A DNA stretch of 64,000 nt, taken from contig NZ_JAIMBW010000001.1 in the NCBI RefSeq assembly GCF_019195455.1, positions 2,108,001 to 2,172,000 of the forward strand. Reading direction: 5' to 3'. This stretch comes from Gymnodinialimonas phycosphaerae (GTDB lineage Bacteria; Pseudomonadota; Alphaproteobacteria; Rhodobacterales; Rhodobacteraceae). The notes under the pieces are model-generated. The model saw only the letters and a list, made by a program, of their open reading frames with translations. It ran no database searches and had not been told where the DNA came from. This document shows positions 28,448 through 36,251 of the stretch, piece after piece. The position numbers were made by a program, and so were the translations under genes. Each line of letters begins with the position of its first letter. Within the stretch, counting starts at the first letter, position 1.

Positions 28448-29467
28448 CTAGGAAGGGCGCTGTCCCAGAAGGGCAAGCAGCGTGCGGAAATCCTCGGGCA
28501 ACGGCGCCTCAAAGCTGAGGTGCTCTTTCGTGACGGGATGCTCGAAGCCCAGCGTGGCCGCATGCAGCGCTTGGCGAGGGAAAGTGTTCAAGGCCTCCGC
28601 GCCCGGCACCTTGGCGCTGACGCGACGGCGCCCGCCATAGGTCTGATCCCCGATCAGCGCGTGGCCCGCGTGGGCCAAATGCACCCGAATCTGGTGGGTC
28701 CGCCCCGTCTCCAAGCGGCATGACACCAGCGAGACCGGCCCATGCGCCTCCAACACCCGGACCCGCGTGACAGCATGACGCCCGCCGGTGAACAGCACCG
28801 CCTGACGTTGGCGATCGGTCTTGTGGCGCGCAAGCTGCGTGGTGATCTTGACGGTCGAGCCCTCGAAACTGACCCCCTTGATCCCGCGCAGACGCGGATC
28901 CGCGCCGTCCGGCGTACCGTGGCACAGCGCCCGGTATTCCCGCTCCATCGAGTGGTCTGCGAATTGCGCCGCCAACCCATGATGCGCCCGGTCGGACTTC
29001 GCCACCACCAATAGCCCCGAGGTATCCTTGTCGATGCGGTGCACGATACCGGGCCGTTTCTCGCCCCCGATCCCGGACAGTTTGCCGCCGAAATGATACA
29101 AAAGGGCGTTCACCAGCGTGCCGGAAGGCGAGCCGGGGGCCGGATGCACCACCATGCCGGCGGGCTTGTTGATGACGATCAGGTCATCGTCCTCATGAAT
29201 GATATCGAGGGGAATATCCTCTGCCACGGTCTCGACGTCGGCCGCTTCCTCCACGGTGATCGTGACCGCGTCCCCTTCGGACACCCGCGCTTTGGGGTCG
29301 GTAAAGACCACGCCATTCACCGTCACGGCCCCTGCCGGGATCAGCTTCGCCAGCCGCGTCCGGCTGATCGCTTCGCCCTCTGGCACAGCACGGGCCAGTG
29401 CCTTATCAAGGCGCGGACCCGGGTCGGGGCCAATGACAACTGAAACGATACGCGTGAGGCCGGACAT
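28448..29467 (-). CDS. RluA-family 23S rRNA pseudouridine synthase, RluD-like
   Basis: 339 residues. An N-terminal S4 RNA-binding domain (RLDKALARAVPEGEAISRTR followed by LAKLI) precedes the catalytic domain with HRIDKDTSGLLVVAKSD, where the Asp is the catalytic residue, and HQIRVHLAHAGHALIGDQTY near the C-terminus. It probably converts uridines to pseudouridine in 23S rRNA (RluD targets helix 69). The ATG at 29467 shares its bases with the divergent ATG at 29466 (CATG); longer readings lack support. Confidence 0.9.
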   Translation of the reverse strand: MSGLTRIVSVVIGPDPGPRLDKALARAVPEGEAISRTRLAKLIPAGAVTVNGVVFTDPKARVSEGDAVTITVEEAADVETVAEDIPLDIIHEDDDLIVINKPAGMVVHPAPGSPSGTLVNALLYHFGGKLSGIGGEKRPGIVHRIDKDTSGLLVVAKSDRAHHGLAAQFADHSMEREYRALCHGTPDGADPRLRGIKGVSFEGSTVKITTQLARHKTDRQRQAVLFTGGRHAVTRVRVLEAHGPVSLVSCRLETGRTHQIRVHLAHAGHALIGDQTYGGRRRVSAKVPGAEALNTFPRQALHAATLGFEHPVTKEHLSFEAPLPEDFRTLLALLGQRPS

Positions 29468-29780
29468 GGCGGATGAAATTCCCGAAGGTGACGGCCCCCT
29501 GCCCCCCAATTTGCGCTTCCTGCGCGTGCTGGTGACGGTACTGACGGCGGTGATGATCCTGGGCGTCTTAACGGTCATCTTGCTGCTTGTCATCCGGCTG
29601 AACGATATTCGCGGGCCGGTCCTGGTCCACCCCGAGGTCTTTTCCATTCCCGCAGGGGTGAATACGGTCGGCTATAGCGTGGTGGACGGCTACACGGTCA
29701 TCATCGGCGACGATGGCATCATCCGCGTCTTCGCCAGCGACACGCAGGAATTGGTGCAACAACTGGACCTGAACGAGTGA
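29466..29780 (+). CDS. DUF6476-like single-pass membrane protein
   Basis: 104 residues: short acidic N-terminus, one transmembrane helix (about 20-42, VTVLTAVMILGVLTVILLLV), then a small extracytoplasmic domain (VFSIPAGVNTVGYSVVDGYT and a strand-rich tail ending QLVQQ-like). The pattern resembles DUF6476 of Rhodobacteraceae (family name recalled). It is divergent from the rluD-like gene with overlapping start codons. Confidence 0.7.
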   Translation: MADEIPEGDGPLPPNLRFLRVLVTVLTAVMILGVLTVILLLVIRLNDIRGPVLVHPEVFSIPAGVNTVGYSVVDGYTVIIGDDGIIRVFASDTQELVQQLDLNE

Positions 29781-29823
29781 CACCTGCGAAGCGGGCTTCC
29801 GCCAATGAGGGGGGCGGCCCAAC

Positions 29824-29892
29824 CCTCAAGCAGCCCGAAGGGCGTTAGGACAAACATCCCGTCCTCAAGTAGCCCGAAGGGCGGTAGGACAA
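29824..29892. repeat. Two 30-bp direct repeats, period 39 bp, next to tRNA-His
   Basis: CCTCAAG(C/T)AGCCCGAAGG followed by GCG(T/G)TAGGACAA occurs at 29824-29853 and 29863-29892, differing at two positions. Each contains the small palindrome GCCCGAAGGGC. The second copy ends 18 bp from the 3' end of tRNA-His. Confidence 0.85.
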
Positions 29893-29910
29893 TTATACAG
29901 AGAGAAATAT

Positions 29911-29987
29911 TGGTACCAGCGCCCCGGCTCGAACGGGGGACCTCCTGATCCACAATCAGGCGCTCTAACCTACTGAGCTACGCCGGC
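29911..29987 (-). tRNA. tRNA-His (anticodon GTG), 77 nt including encoded CCA
   Basis: Cloverleaf read on the minus strand: acceptor GCCGGCG with CGCTGGT, D-arm TAGCTCAGTAGGTTAGAGC, anticodon stem CCTGA/TCAGG around loop TTGTGGA (anticodon GTG), T-arm with GTTCGA, then ACCA. Position -1 is T, not G, and the discriminator base is A. That fits the known alphaproteobacterial tRNA-His type that lacks the G-1 found in most bacteria. Confidence 0.96.
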
Positions 29988-30138
29988 ATCCTTTACACGG
30001 TCGCGGGATAGCGCCGCCCCCGAAAGATTGCAAGCCCGATCCGTGGCCCTATCCGCGCAGAACGCGCACCTTTCGGGTCCCTTGCGCCCACCATCCCCCC
30101 TGCGGTACCCCAAGACACACAACGACCCGGAGGCTCCC

Positions 30139-30330
30139 ATGGGGATCAATAGCGAAAACGACATGTCTGCCGATCTTCAGATCGGGCCGACGAACCTTGG
30201 CATGGTTCGGATCTATATCACGGGCGACAAGATTGATCTGCCGATGGATTTCGATCCGGAAGAGGCCGAGGATATCGCGGAAGAACTGCGGGCCGCCGCC
30301 GCCGCCGCGCGCAAAGCCACCAAGAAATAA
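30139..30330 (+). CDS. Small conserved protein (DUF6324-like)
   Basis: 63 residues: MGINSENDMSADLQIGPTNL followed by a segment reading GMVRIYITGDKIDLPMDFDP and an acidic/Ala-rich helix ending in KATKK. The ATG follows CCGGAGG. Matches my recollection of DUF6324 of Rhodobacteraceae. Probably co-transcribed with the next gene. Function unknown. Confidence 0.75.
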   Translation: MGINSENDMSADLQIGPTNLGMVRIYITGDKIDLPMDFDPEEAEDIAEELRAAAAAARKATKK

Positions 30331-30345
30331 AGCCCCGCGTTCGAC

Positions 30346-30699
30346 ATGACCGAGGGTCGCCCGCCGTTTGCGCCCCGGCGCGCTGTCCTGAAACTGATGG
30401 AAATCGCGGGCCAGTTTTGTATTGGCCTGATCTTGAGCTCTGCGATGTCCGGTGCCGTCCTTTGGGCCACCAGAGGGCTGCCGGACGTCGGGGATTACGA
30501 CATCTATTGGCAAGGCCAGGTTGGCACCGCGATGGGCTATGGCTTGGTCTCGACCTGCCTCGCGGTGCCGATATGGTTGATCGGCAGCGTCTGGCGCAGG
30601 TTGCGATGGATGCGCGCGTGGTGGCTGGGACTTGTCCTTGCCAACGGCCTGACCCTGACGGCGTACCTTGCCGCGATCCCGACAGGAAGCGGGGGCTAA
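30346..30699 (+). CDS. Membrane protein, hypothetical (117 aa)
   Basis: Three hydrophobic segments: FCIGLILSSAMSGAVLWATR, GYGLVSTCLAVPIWLIGSVW and WLGLVLANGLTLTAYLAAIP, with a basic connecting loop. No family recognised. Fifteen bases after the DUF6324-like gene on the same strand; converges on mmcB. Confidence 0.65.
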   Translation: MTEGRPPFAPRRAVLKLMEIAGQFCIGLILSSAMSGAVLWATRGLPDVGDYDIYWQGQVGTAMGYGLVSTCLAVPIWLIGSVWRRLRWMRAWWLGLVLANGLTLTAYLAAIPTGSGG

Positions 30700-30723
30700 G
30701 GCCAAGGCGGGGTCAACGCGCGG

Positions 30724-31182
30724 CTATGGCGGCAGTTCCAGCCCCGGATCGCGATACATGTGCAGGCGCATCGCGGCGGCGCGGGCAAACCTTTGGGTCA
30801 TGGCCTTGCGCCGAGCGCCTGCCAACTTCGTCTCTGGCCCCATCCGCAGGATCTCGGCATCATAGGAATCAGCGATGATCAACCCGGTGTCATCGGGCAA
30901 AAGCTCGGTCGGGAAGGCGTCATCCACCGCCCAGAAATAGCGATCGCCCCATTCCAGATACCCCTCCCACTTGGCATCCGAGGTGAAATCCACCCGCGAT
31001 GATTTGCATTCGATCACCCATAATTCACCCTTTGGGCCCATCGCCATCACGTCCAGCCGTTTGCCGCGCTCGGGCGTGAATTCCTCCAAGGTAACGAAAT
31101 CATGGGACCGCAGGTGCCGGCACACGCCCCGGGCCAGCAGTTGGCCGGGCATCAAAGTCACGTCTTTCACTACATCCTGCAT
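30724..31182 (-). CDS. mmcB: MmcB family DNA-repair protein
   Basis: 152 residues with the restriction-endonuclease-like core: LDVMAMGPKGELWVIECKSS contains the acidic-E-x-K catalytic pattern, and KWEGYLEWGDRYFWAV is the family signature. In Caulobacter mmcB is SOS-induced and contributes to mitomycin C tolerance. A perfect alphaproteobacterial LexA box lies 12 bp upstream. The enzyme probably acts on damaged DNA, with its exact substrate unknown. Confidence 0.92.
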   Translation of the reverse strand: MQDVVKDVTLMPGQLLARGVCRHLRSHDFVTLEEFTPERGKRLDVMAMGPKGELWVIECKSSRVDFTSDAKWEGYLEWGDRYFWAVDDAFPTELLPDDTGLIIADSYDAEILRMGPETKLAGARRKAMTQRFARAAAMRLHMYRDPGLELPP

Positions 31183-31193
31183 CGGACAAACAT

Positions 31194-31208
31194 GAACAAT
31201 AGGTGAAC
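31194..31208. promoter_or_regulatory. LexA (SOS) box in front of mmcB
   Basis: GAAC-N7-GAAC (GAACAATAGGTGAAC), an exact match to the alphaproteobacterial LexA operator GTTC-N7-GTTC / GAAC-N7-GAAC, 12 bp upstream of the mmcB start and thus well placed to repress it until DNA damage. Confidence 0.88.
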
Positions 31209-31475
31209 AAACCGCAAGATGTTTTCACGGCGACACAGGCAGCCCGCCCTTGCCGTGGCCCCATCCGCCCCCTATGTGGGGAATCGGCGGATCTACCCTT
31301 CTCGTACCTGTGGCAACATTCCAGTGGCCTTAAGCAAATCCGAGGGAGCTGGCTCTGGCTTGACCGTGGTCATGCTATCTGGCGCCCACCTGTACATACA
31401 GGTCCTCGGGAATATACGCCTCTACGGAAGCGGTGGTCCCCGCCACTATACCCCCGCCACTATACCTAAGTCACG

Positions 31476-31808
31476 CTACCTGCCGCGCGCCTCATCGGCG
31501 CGTACGGGGTCGGCGCGCACGGGGATCGGCATCGCCATCGGGTCCACCACGGGCTCGGGCGCGCGCTTGCCGCCGCCCTTGTCGTCATTGTCAGCCATCA
31601 TCATGATCCGAATACCGACCTGGACCGACCCGAAGGTGATCCAGCACAGCGCGGTCATCACGATCAGCGCCAGAACGCCATCAGACGAATGGGTCACAAG
31701 GTGCCACAGGTTCGCCACGTTGAACCACAACAACGCCCCCACGAAAGCGACAGCAATGACGCCGCCGTAAATGGCATGGCGCAAGATCATCTTGATGTAG
31801 TCGGGCAT
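31476..31808 (-). CDS. Small membrane protein, hypothetical
   Basis: 110 residues with two transmembrane segments (IYGGVIAVAFVGALLWFNVA and LALIVMTALCWITFGSVQVG) and a hydrophilic Pro/Arg-rich tail. The ATG at 31808 (MPDYIKMILRHAIYG) is the natural start. No family recognised; codirectional with the antiporter upstream. Confidence 0.65.
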   Translation of the reverse strand: MPDYIKMILRHAIYGGVIAVAFVGALLWFNVANLWHLVTHSSDGVLALIVMTALCWITFGSVQVGIRIMMMADNDDKGGGKRAPEPVVDPMAMPIPVRADPVRADEARGR

Positions 31809-31889
31809 GGGGCAGCTCCATTGTGTGCGACAGGCAAATGGTAGCAGAGCCGTGGGCGTCGTCCAGCCCTTGGCCACGAAAGCCCCCGT

Positions 31890-32801
31890 TCAGGCGATCA
31901 CCAGCCACATGTAGCCTGCGTATCCCGCCAGCCCCAAGGCCCCCGCCGCGCGCGGAACCCGTCCCCAAAGACCCAGTACCAGCAGGGCCGCCCCGGTAAT
32001 GGCCAGCGCCCAGACCTCGGCCATGTCCAGCGACGGCGGCACGGCGATCGGATGCACCAGCGCGGTGATCCCCAATATTCCCAACACGTTGAAGCTGTTG
32101 GAACCGACGATATTGCCCAATGCTAAGCCGCCCTGCCCGCGCACCGCCGCCGAAAGGCTGGCGGCCAGTTCGGGCAGCGATGTGCCGATGGCCACCACCG
32201 TCAGCCTGATGACCGAGGGCGGCACCCCAAAGGCCTCGGCGATGTCTACCGTGCCGCTCACCAGGGCCTGGGCACCGCCGATCAACAGCACAAGGCCCAC
32301 GGTCACGAAGATCAGGCTTTGGCCCAGGCGGCCTGGGGCGGCCTCGGTCTCTTGCTCGGACAGGGCGACCTCGCCCCCGCGCACGCTGACCCAAAGGAAA
32401 ATGGCCAGGATACCCAGGAACATCGCCCCCAGTACCGGGCCGATCCCGCCCAAAATGATCACGGCAATCATCCCCAAGGTCGCGGCGGCCACGGCAATGG
32501 CCTCTGCCCAGCCGATCCGCGCCACGAGGGGGACGATCACCGCGCTGGCCGCCAGGATCAGCGCCACATTGGCGACGTTCGACCCGATGACATTGCCCAG
32601 CGCCAGGCCGGGCGCCCCCGCCAGTGCCGCACTGAGTGAGGCGGCAAGTTCCGGCGTCGAGGTGCCAAAACCCATGACCACCGCGCCGATGACGGCGGGC
32701 GACATCCGAAACCGCACCGACAGGCCCAGGGCGCCACGCACCAGAACCTCGCCCCCGGCCACAAGCAGGGCCAGGCCCAAGACAACCAGCAAATAGTCCA
32801 A
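31890..32801 (-). CDS. CaCA family calcium/sodium (cation/proton) antiporter
   Basis: 303 residues, about ten helices, with the two inverted alpha-repeats that form the cation site: GTSTPELAASLSAALAGAPG and GTSLPELAASLSAAVRGQGG, each followed by GN(V/I)(I/V)GSN. It exchanges Ca2+ for Na+ or H+ across the inner membrane. I favour a TTG start at 32801, nine bases after GGAGG; a GTG at 32810 is also possible but too close to that site. Confidence 0.9.
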   Translation of the reverse strand: MDYLLVVLGLALLVAGGEVLVRGALGLSVRFRMSPAVIGAVVMGFGTSTPELAASLSAALAGAPGLALGNVIGSNVANVALILAASAVIVPLVARIGWAEAIAVAAATLGMIAVIILGGIGPVLGAMFLGILAIFLWVSVRGGEVALSEQETEAAPGRLGQSLIFVTVGLVLLIGGAQALVSGTVDIAEAFGVPPSVIRLTVVAIGTSLPELAASLSAAVRGQGGLALGNIVGSNSFNVLGILGITALVHPIAVPPSLDMAEVWALAITGAALLVLGLWGRVPRAAGALGLAGYAGYMWLVIA

Positions 32802-32979
32802 ACCAAACACCCCTCCAGCGCGGAAAATCAGTGCGGCCCCGCAGCCCCGGTTGAGCGTACATGGGGCGGAAATCGACGCGCACAAGGCCCGCTCGCCAAC
32901 CCATCCGATGGCCCGTCCCTTACGAAGCAGCGCCCGCAGGTCTATATGTCATCCCAAAGCGTTAGCGGAGCCCTTTGCC

Positions 32980-34311
32980 ATGTCCGACCCGATCCCCCGA
33001 AACACCAACCCCCATGGCCTGGCCCATGCCCGTGAATTGCAGGGGCATCTGACGTGGCTCGAAAGCTTTTCCGGCACCGCGCTGGCGGTATTGGCCACGG
33101 CGTCGGGGATCTACACCTACCTTGGCGTGTCCTCGCTGCTGGACGACACCGGGGCGCTGTCATTCTTCGCGGCGTCGGCCTATTCCATCGCCGTGTCGGT
33201 GGGCATTTTCGTGTTCTGGTCCTACCTGATGCGCCTGATGCCAGCGATGCGCACGGTGGCCGCGAAGCTGAAGCTGATGGGCGCCATGGCGTTGGGATCG
33301 CTGGCGATTATCGCCATGTCGTCCTGGCTGAACGCCGCCGCGTTGGCGGGATCTGCCGCGGTCGAGCAGCACCTGGCGCAGACCGTGCAGGAATATCAGG
33401 AAGCGCTGGAGCAAGCCCATGACACCGCCGTCAGCGCACAAGCGCTCGAGCGGGACGTGGCCCGCGTGCGCCAATCGTTCGAAGACTTGTCCGAACAGGA
33501 GGCCGACGGCAACCTGTCGGGCCTTGCCGGGCGCGGGGCCGTCTTCCGGGTCTTGCGCCAGAAGGCCGAGGAACTGGCCGCGCTGGAGGTTCAGATCCAG
33601 GCACAAACGCCCCTGATCGAAGCCGCGTTCGAGGAAGGCAACGTGATCCTGTCGCGCATGCGCGCCCTGATCGTGGAGCCCGGCGCGGTCGAGGCGCGTT
33701 CCGTTGCCTTCTCCGAAGACGCTGTGCGTCTGGCGGGCCTTGTGTCGTCCCTACGGCAGCTCTCCGTCGCGCCCCTCGTGGACCGCGCGGCCGAGGATCT
33801 TTCGGCCTCCGTAGTGTTACCGGAACTGGATGCCAGCGGCGCAGGCGGGCAACAGGCGCAGGCCTCTACCATCACCTCCGTCCTTCAGGTGCTGGCCCTG
33901 CGCGCCACCTCGCTGGAAGATGCGGCCGAACAGGTCCTGGCCCGCCCCGCCACCGCGCAGGTCACCTACACGCCGATCTCATCCGCCGATGCCGTCATCC
34001 TTTACGCGGGCAACTTCGTGCCCTCCTGGGCCGGGGCGATCGCGATCGACCTACTGCCCGCCGTCCTGGTTCTGATCCTGATGGTCACCCAGGGCGCGAT
34101 CCGTGCCGGACGCGGCGACTTGCCTGCCGAAGACACGCTGACGCTGGCCGAACTGCGCTCGGCGCTGCATGCCATGCGCGAGATGGAGGCGCTGGACCGC
34201 GCCGATCAACTGCATGTGGAGGAGGCAGGGCGACCGGCGCACCCACCCGCCGCTGCGACGCCCGAGAATGTCAGCCCCCTGCCGCCACAGCCCGCGCGCT
34301 CCAATGACTGA
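32980..34311 (+). CDS. Membrane protein with large central helical domain, hypothetical
   Basis: 443 residues. N-terminal helices (about 30-125: LTWLESFSGTALAVLATASG, AASAYSIAVSVGIFVFWSYL, LKLMGAMALGSLAIIAMSS) precede about 200 residues of soluble, probably coiled-coil sequence (VQEYQEALEQAHDTAVSAQA; VLRQKAEELAALEVQIQAQT). A C-terminal helix pair (IAIDLLPAVLVLILMVTQGA) and a proline-rich acidic tail follow. The shape suggests a membrane scaffold or sensor. It overlaps the next gene by 8 nt, implying a joint role with a ClpP-like protein. No family recognised. Confidence 0.7.
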   Translation: MSDPIPRNTNPHGLAHARELQGHLTWLESFSGTALAVLATASGIYTYLGVSSLLDDTGALSFFAASAYSIAVSVGIFVFWSYLMRLMPAMRTVAAKLKLMGAMALGSLAIIAMSSWLNAAALAGSAAVEQHLAQTVQEYQEALEQAHDTAVSAQALERDVARVRQSFEDLSEQEADGNLSGLAGRGAVFRVLRQKAEELAALEVQIQAQTPLIEAAFEEGNVILSRMRALIVEPGAVEARSVAFSEDAVRLAGLVSSLRQLSVAPLVDRAAEDLSASVVLPELDASGAGGQQAQASTITSVLQVLALRATSLEDAAEQVLARPATAQVTYTPISSADAVILYAGNFVPSWAGAIAIDLLPAVLVLILMVTQGAIRAGRGDLPAEDTLTLAELRSALHAMREMEALDRADQLHVEEAGRPAHPPAAATPENVSPLPPQPARSND

Positions 34312-35113
34312 AACAGCGACTGAAACGGGCCCCGGAACGGCGGCAAACGGCTTCACGGTCAAACGCGCGATCACCGCGATCCTTGCGTTCCAGATCGCCA
34401 TGGCGGTGGTGCTGGCCGGGTCGGACCTGATCTCGGCGCTGCCCCGCCTGCTGGCGGGAACGTCCGCGCCGCACCTCGACGCGCCCGTCGCCCCCGGCGA
34501 TCAGGTGCGCCGTTACCGCCCCGGTGATCTGCCAACCCGCCAGCGCACAGATCCCGACCGGCAAACGCCGATCCCCGACCCCGGCGATATGCCCTCCCGC
34601 CTGCGCTTCTCGGTAGAGGGGGGCATCGCCCTTATGACCGGCCAGATCGCCCCCGGCGACAGCACACGCTTTGCCGAATGGATGCAAACGGATGCGACGT
34701 TCGAGGCGATCCGCCTGCATTCCCCCGGCGGCTCCGTCCACGACGCGCTGGCGATCGGCCAGACCATCCGCGACGCCGGGATCGCGACCGTGATGGAGCC
34801 CGGCGACATCTGCCTGTCGGCCTGCCCCTACGTTCTTGCAGGCGGCACCACGCGCACCGTCCCCGACGGTGCCATGGTCGGCGTGCATCAGCACTACTTT
34901 GGTGAAAACACCGCCCTGCCTGCGTTTCTCGCCATCGAAGACATCCAGTTCGGACAGGGTGAGGTCATGGCCCACCTCGACGCCATGGGCATCGACGTCC
35001 GCCTCATGCAACACGCCCTGACTACCCCGCCCGAGGCGATCTATGTGCTCTTGCCCGAGGAATTGGAGGCGTACCGCATGGTGTTTGACGCGGACCCAGA
35101 GTCAGAGGGCTGA
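34304..35113 (+). CDS. Membrane-anchored ClpP-fold protease-like protein (COG3904 type)
   Basis: 269 residues. One N-terminal transmembrane helix (about 22-46) is followed by a proline-rich linker and a ClpP/crotonase-fold domain. The motif LHSPGGSVHDAL matches the ClpP substrate-groove segment. Ser172 in CLSACPYVLAGG aligns with the ClpP nucleophile and His195 in MVGVHQHY with the catalytic histidine, so proteolytic activity on the periplasmic side is plausible. Starts 8 nt inside the preceding membrane-protein gene. Confidence 0.75.
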   Translation: MTETATETGPGTAANGFTVKRAITAILAFQIAMAVVLAGSDLISALPRLLAGTSAPHLDAPVAPGDQVRRYRPGDLPTRQRTDPDRQTPIPDPGDMPSRLRFSVEGGIALMTGQIAPGDSTRFAEWMQTDATFEAIRLHSPGGSVHDALAIGQTIRDAGIATVMEPGDICLSACPYVLAGGTTRTVPDGAMVGVHQHYFGENTALPAFLAIEDIQFGQGEVMAHLDAMGIDVRLMQHALTTPPEAIYVLLPEELEAYRMVFDADPESEG

Positions 35114-35232
35114 CCCGCCCCTCTTTGTTCTACCAATTTGCAAATCCAACGCCCACCCCGGTCACTGCCCCGGCCAGCGACGCGCGTCCCGTGCCGAAAC
35201 CGCCGCCGCCCTTCCGCGCGGGGCCCCCCGGC

Positions 35233-35718
35233 TCAAAACGCTTCGGGTTTGGCCTCACGCGCCATGTGGTCAAGCACGGCGTTGACGAATTTGGCCTCTT
35301 TACCCTCGGGGAAGAACGCGCGCGCCACGTCGACGAATTCCGTGATCACCACCTTGGGCGGCGCGTTGCCCGCAACCAACTCGGCCCCCGCCGCCCGAAA
35401 AACGGCGCGCAGGGTCGGGTCGATGCGATCGATCGGCCACTTCGCCACCAGTGCCCGGTCCGTCATCTGGTCGATCCTGGCCTGATGACCCACGGCGTCT
35501 TCCAGGGTCTTGCGAAACAGGGTCGGGTCGCCTTCTGCCATTTCGTCGCCTTCGTAGGTCTCACCGAACCGGTAATCCTCGAACTCCACCCGGACCTGAT
35601 CATAGGACTGGTTGGAATGCTCCATCTGGAACAGCGCCTGCACGGCATAAAGCCGCGCGGCAGACCGCATCTGCCGCTTTTCGTCCCGTGACGGGCCCTT
35701 TGGTTTCTTGTCGCTCAT
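35233..35718 (-). CDS. nusB: Transcription antitermination factor NusB
   Basis: 161 residues of the all-helical NusB fold, with RSAARLYAVQALFQME near the start and the C-terminal NAPPKVVITEFVDVARAFFP, then KFVNAVLDHMA. Binds boxA RNA with NusE/S10 in rRNA antitermination. Its start overlaps the ribH stop by 4 nt, so it is translated with the riboflavin genes, the standard alphaproteobacterial arrangement. Confidence 0.95.
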   Translation of the reverse strand: MSDKKPKGPSRDEKRQMRSAARLYAVQALFQMEHSNQSYDQVRVEFEDYRFGETYEGDEMAEGDPTLFRKTLEDAVGHQARIDQMTDRALVAKWPIDRIDPTLRAVFRAAGAELVAGNAPPKVVITEFVDVARAFFPEGKEAKFVNAVLDHMAREAKPEAF

Positions 35719-36251
35719 GCCGTGCCTGATCCGTCCGCAATCTCAAGGGTGCCCCTGGGTTTGAACCCGAGGTTCCCCTTAGGCGCGCCATACTTGCGCG
35801 TCAACGCGATCAGGTGCAGCGCGGCCTCTGCGGCACCGCCCGCCGTGTTCAGGCGCGCGCCATCAGCGCGTTCTTCGGCCTGCTCGCGGTTTTCCACGGT
35901 GATGATGCCGTTGCCGATACAAACCCCCTGCAAGCCCAACATCGTCAGCGCGCGCGAGGATTCGTTGATTACGATATCGTAGTGCGAGGTCGCCCCCCGG
36001 ATCACGCAGCCCAAGGCGACGAAACCGTCGAAATTGCTCATGCGGTGGGCGATGCCGATGGCCGTCGGCACCTCCAGCGACCCTGGCACTTCGATCGTCT
36101 CGTGGGCCACGCCGGCGCGGTCCAGAACGTCACGGGCCGCAGCCAACTGCGCCTCGGAAATGCTCGTGTAATACGGCGCGATCACGATGGCGACTTTCAC
36201 CGGCTTGTCGAAGGACGGCAGCCCCAAATCGTGGTCAGAATGTCCAGCCAT
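35715..36251 (-). CDS. ribH: 6,7-dimethyl-8-ribityllumazine synthase
   Basis: Penultimate step of riboflavin synthesis: joins the pyrimidine intermediate with dihydroxybutanone phosphate. 178 residues with VPGSLEVPTAIG, the substrate-binding LGCVIRGATSHYDIV (conserved G-x-V-I-R-G-x-T-x-H-x-D) and catalytic His in that motif, and GNGIITVENREQAEER. Its ATG overlaps the ribBX stop region, so the genes are tightly coupled. Confidence 0.95.
   Translation of the reverse strand: MAGHSDHDLGLPSFDKPVKVAIVIAPYYTSISEAQLAAARDVLDRAGVAHETIEVPGSLEVPTAIGIAHRMSNFDGFVALGCVIRGATSHYDIVINESSRALTMLGLQGVCIGNGIITVENREQAEERADGARLNTAGGAAEAALHLIALTRKYGAPKGNLGFKPRGTLEIADGSGTA

Noticed and set aside
35137..35144. TTTGCAAA near the end of the ClpP-like gene
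   Set aside because: A single box between two convergent gene ends, with no promoter to control; probably chance.
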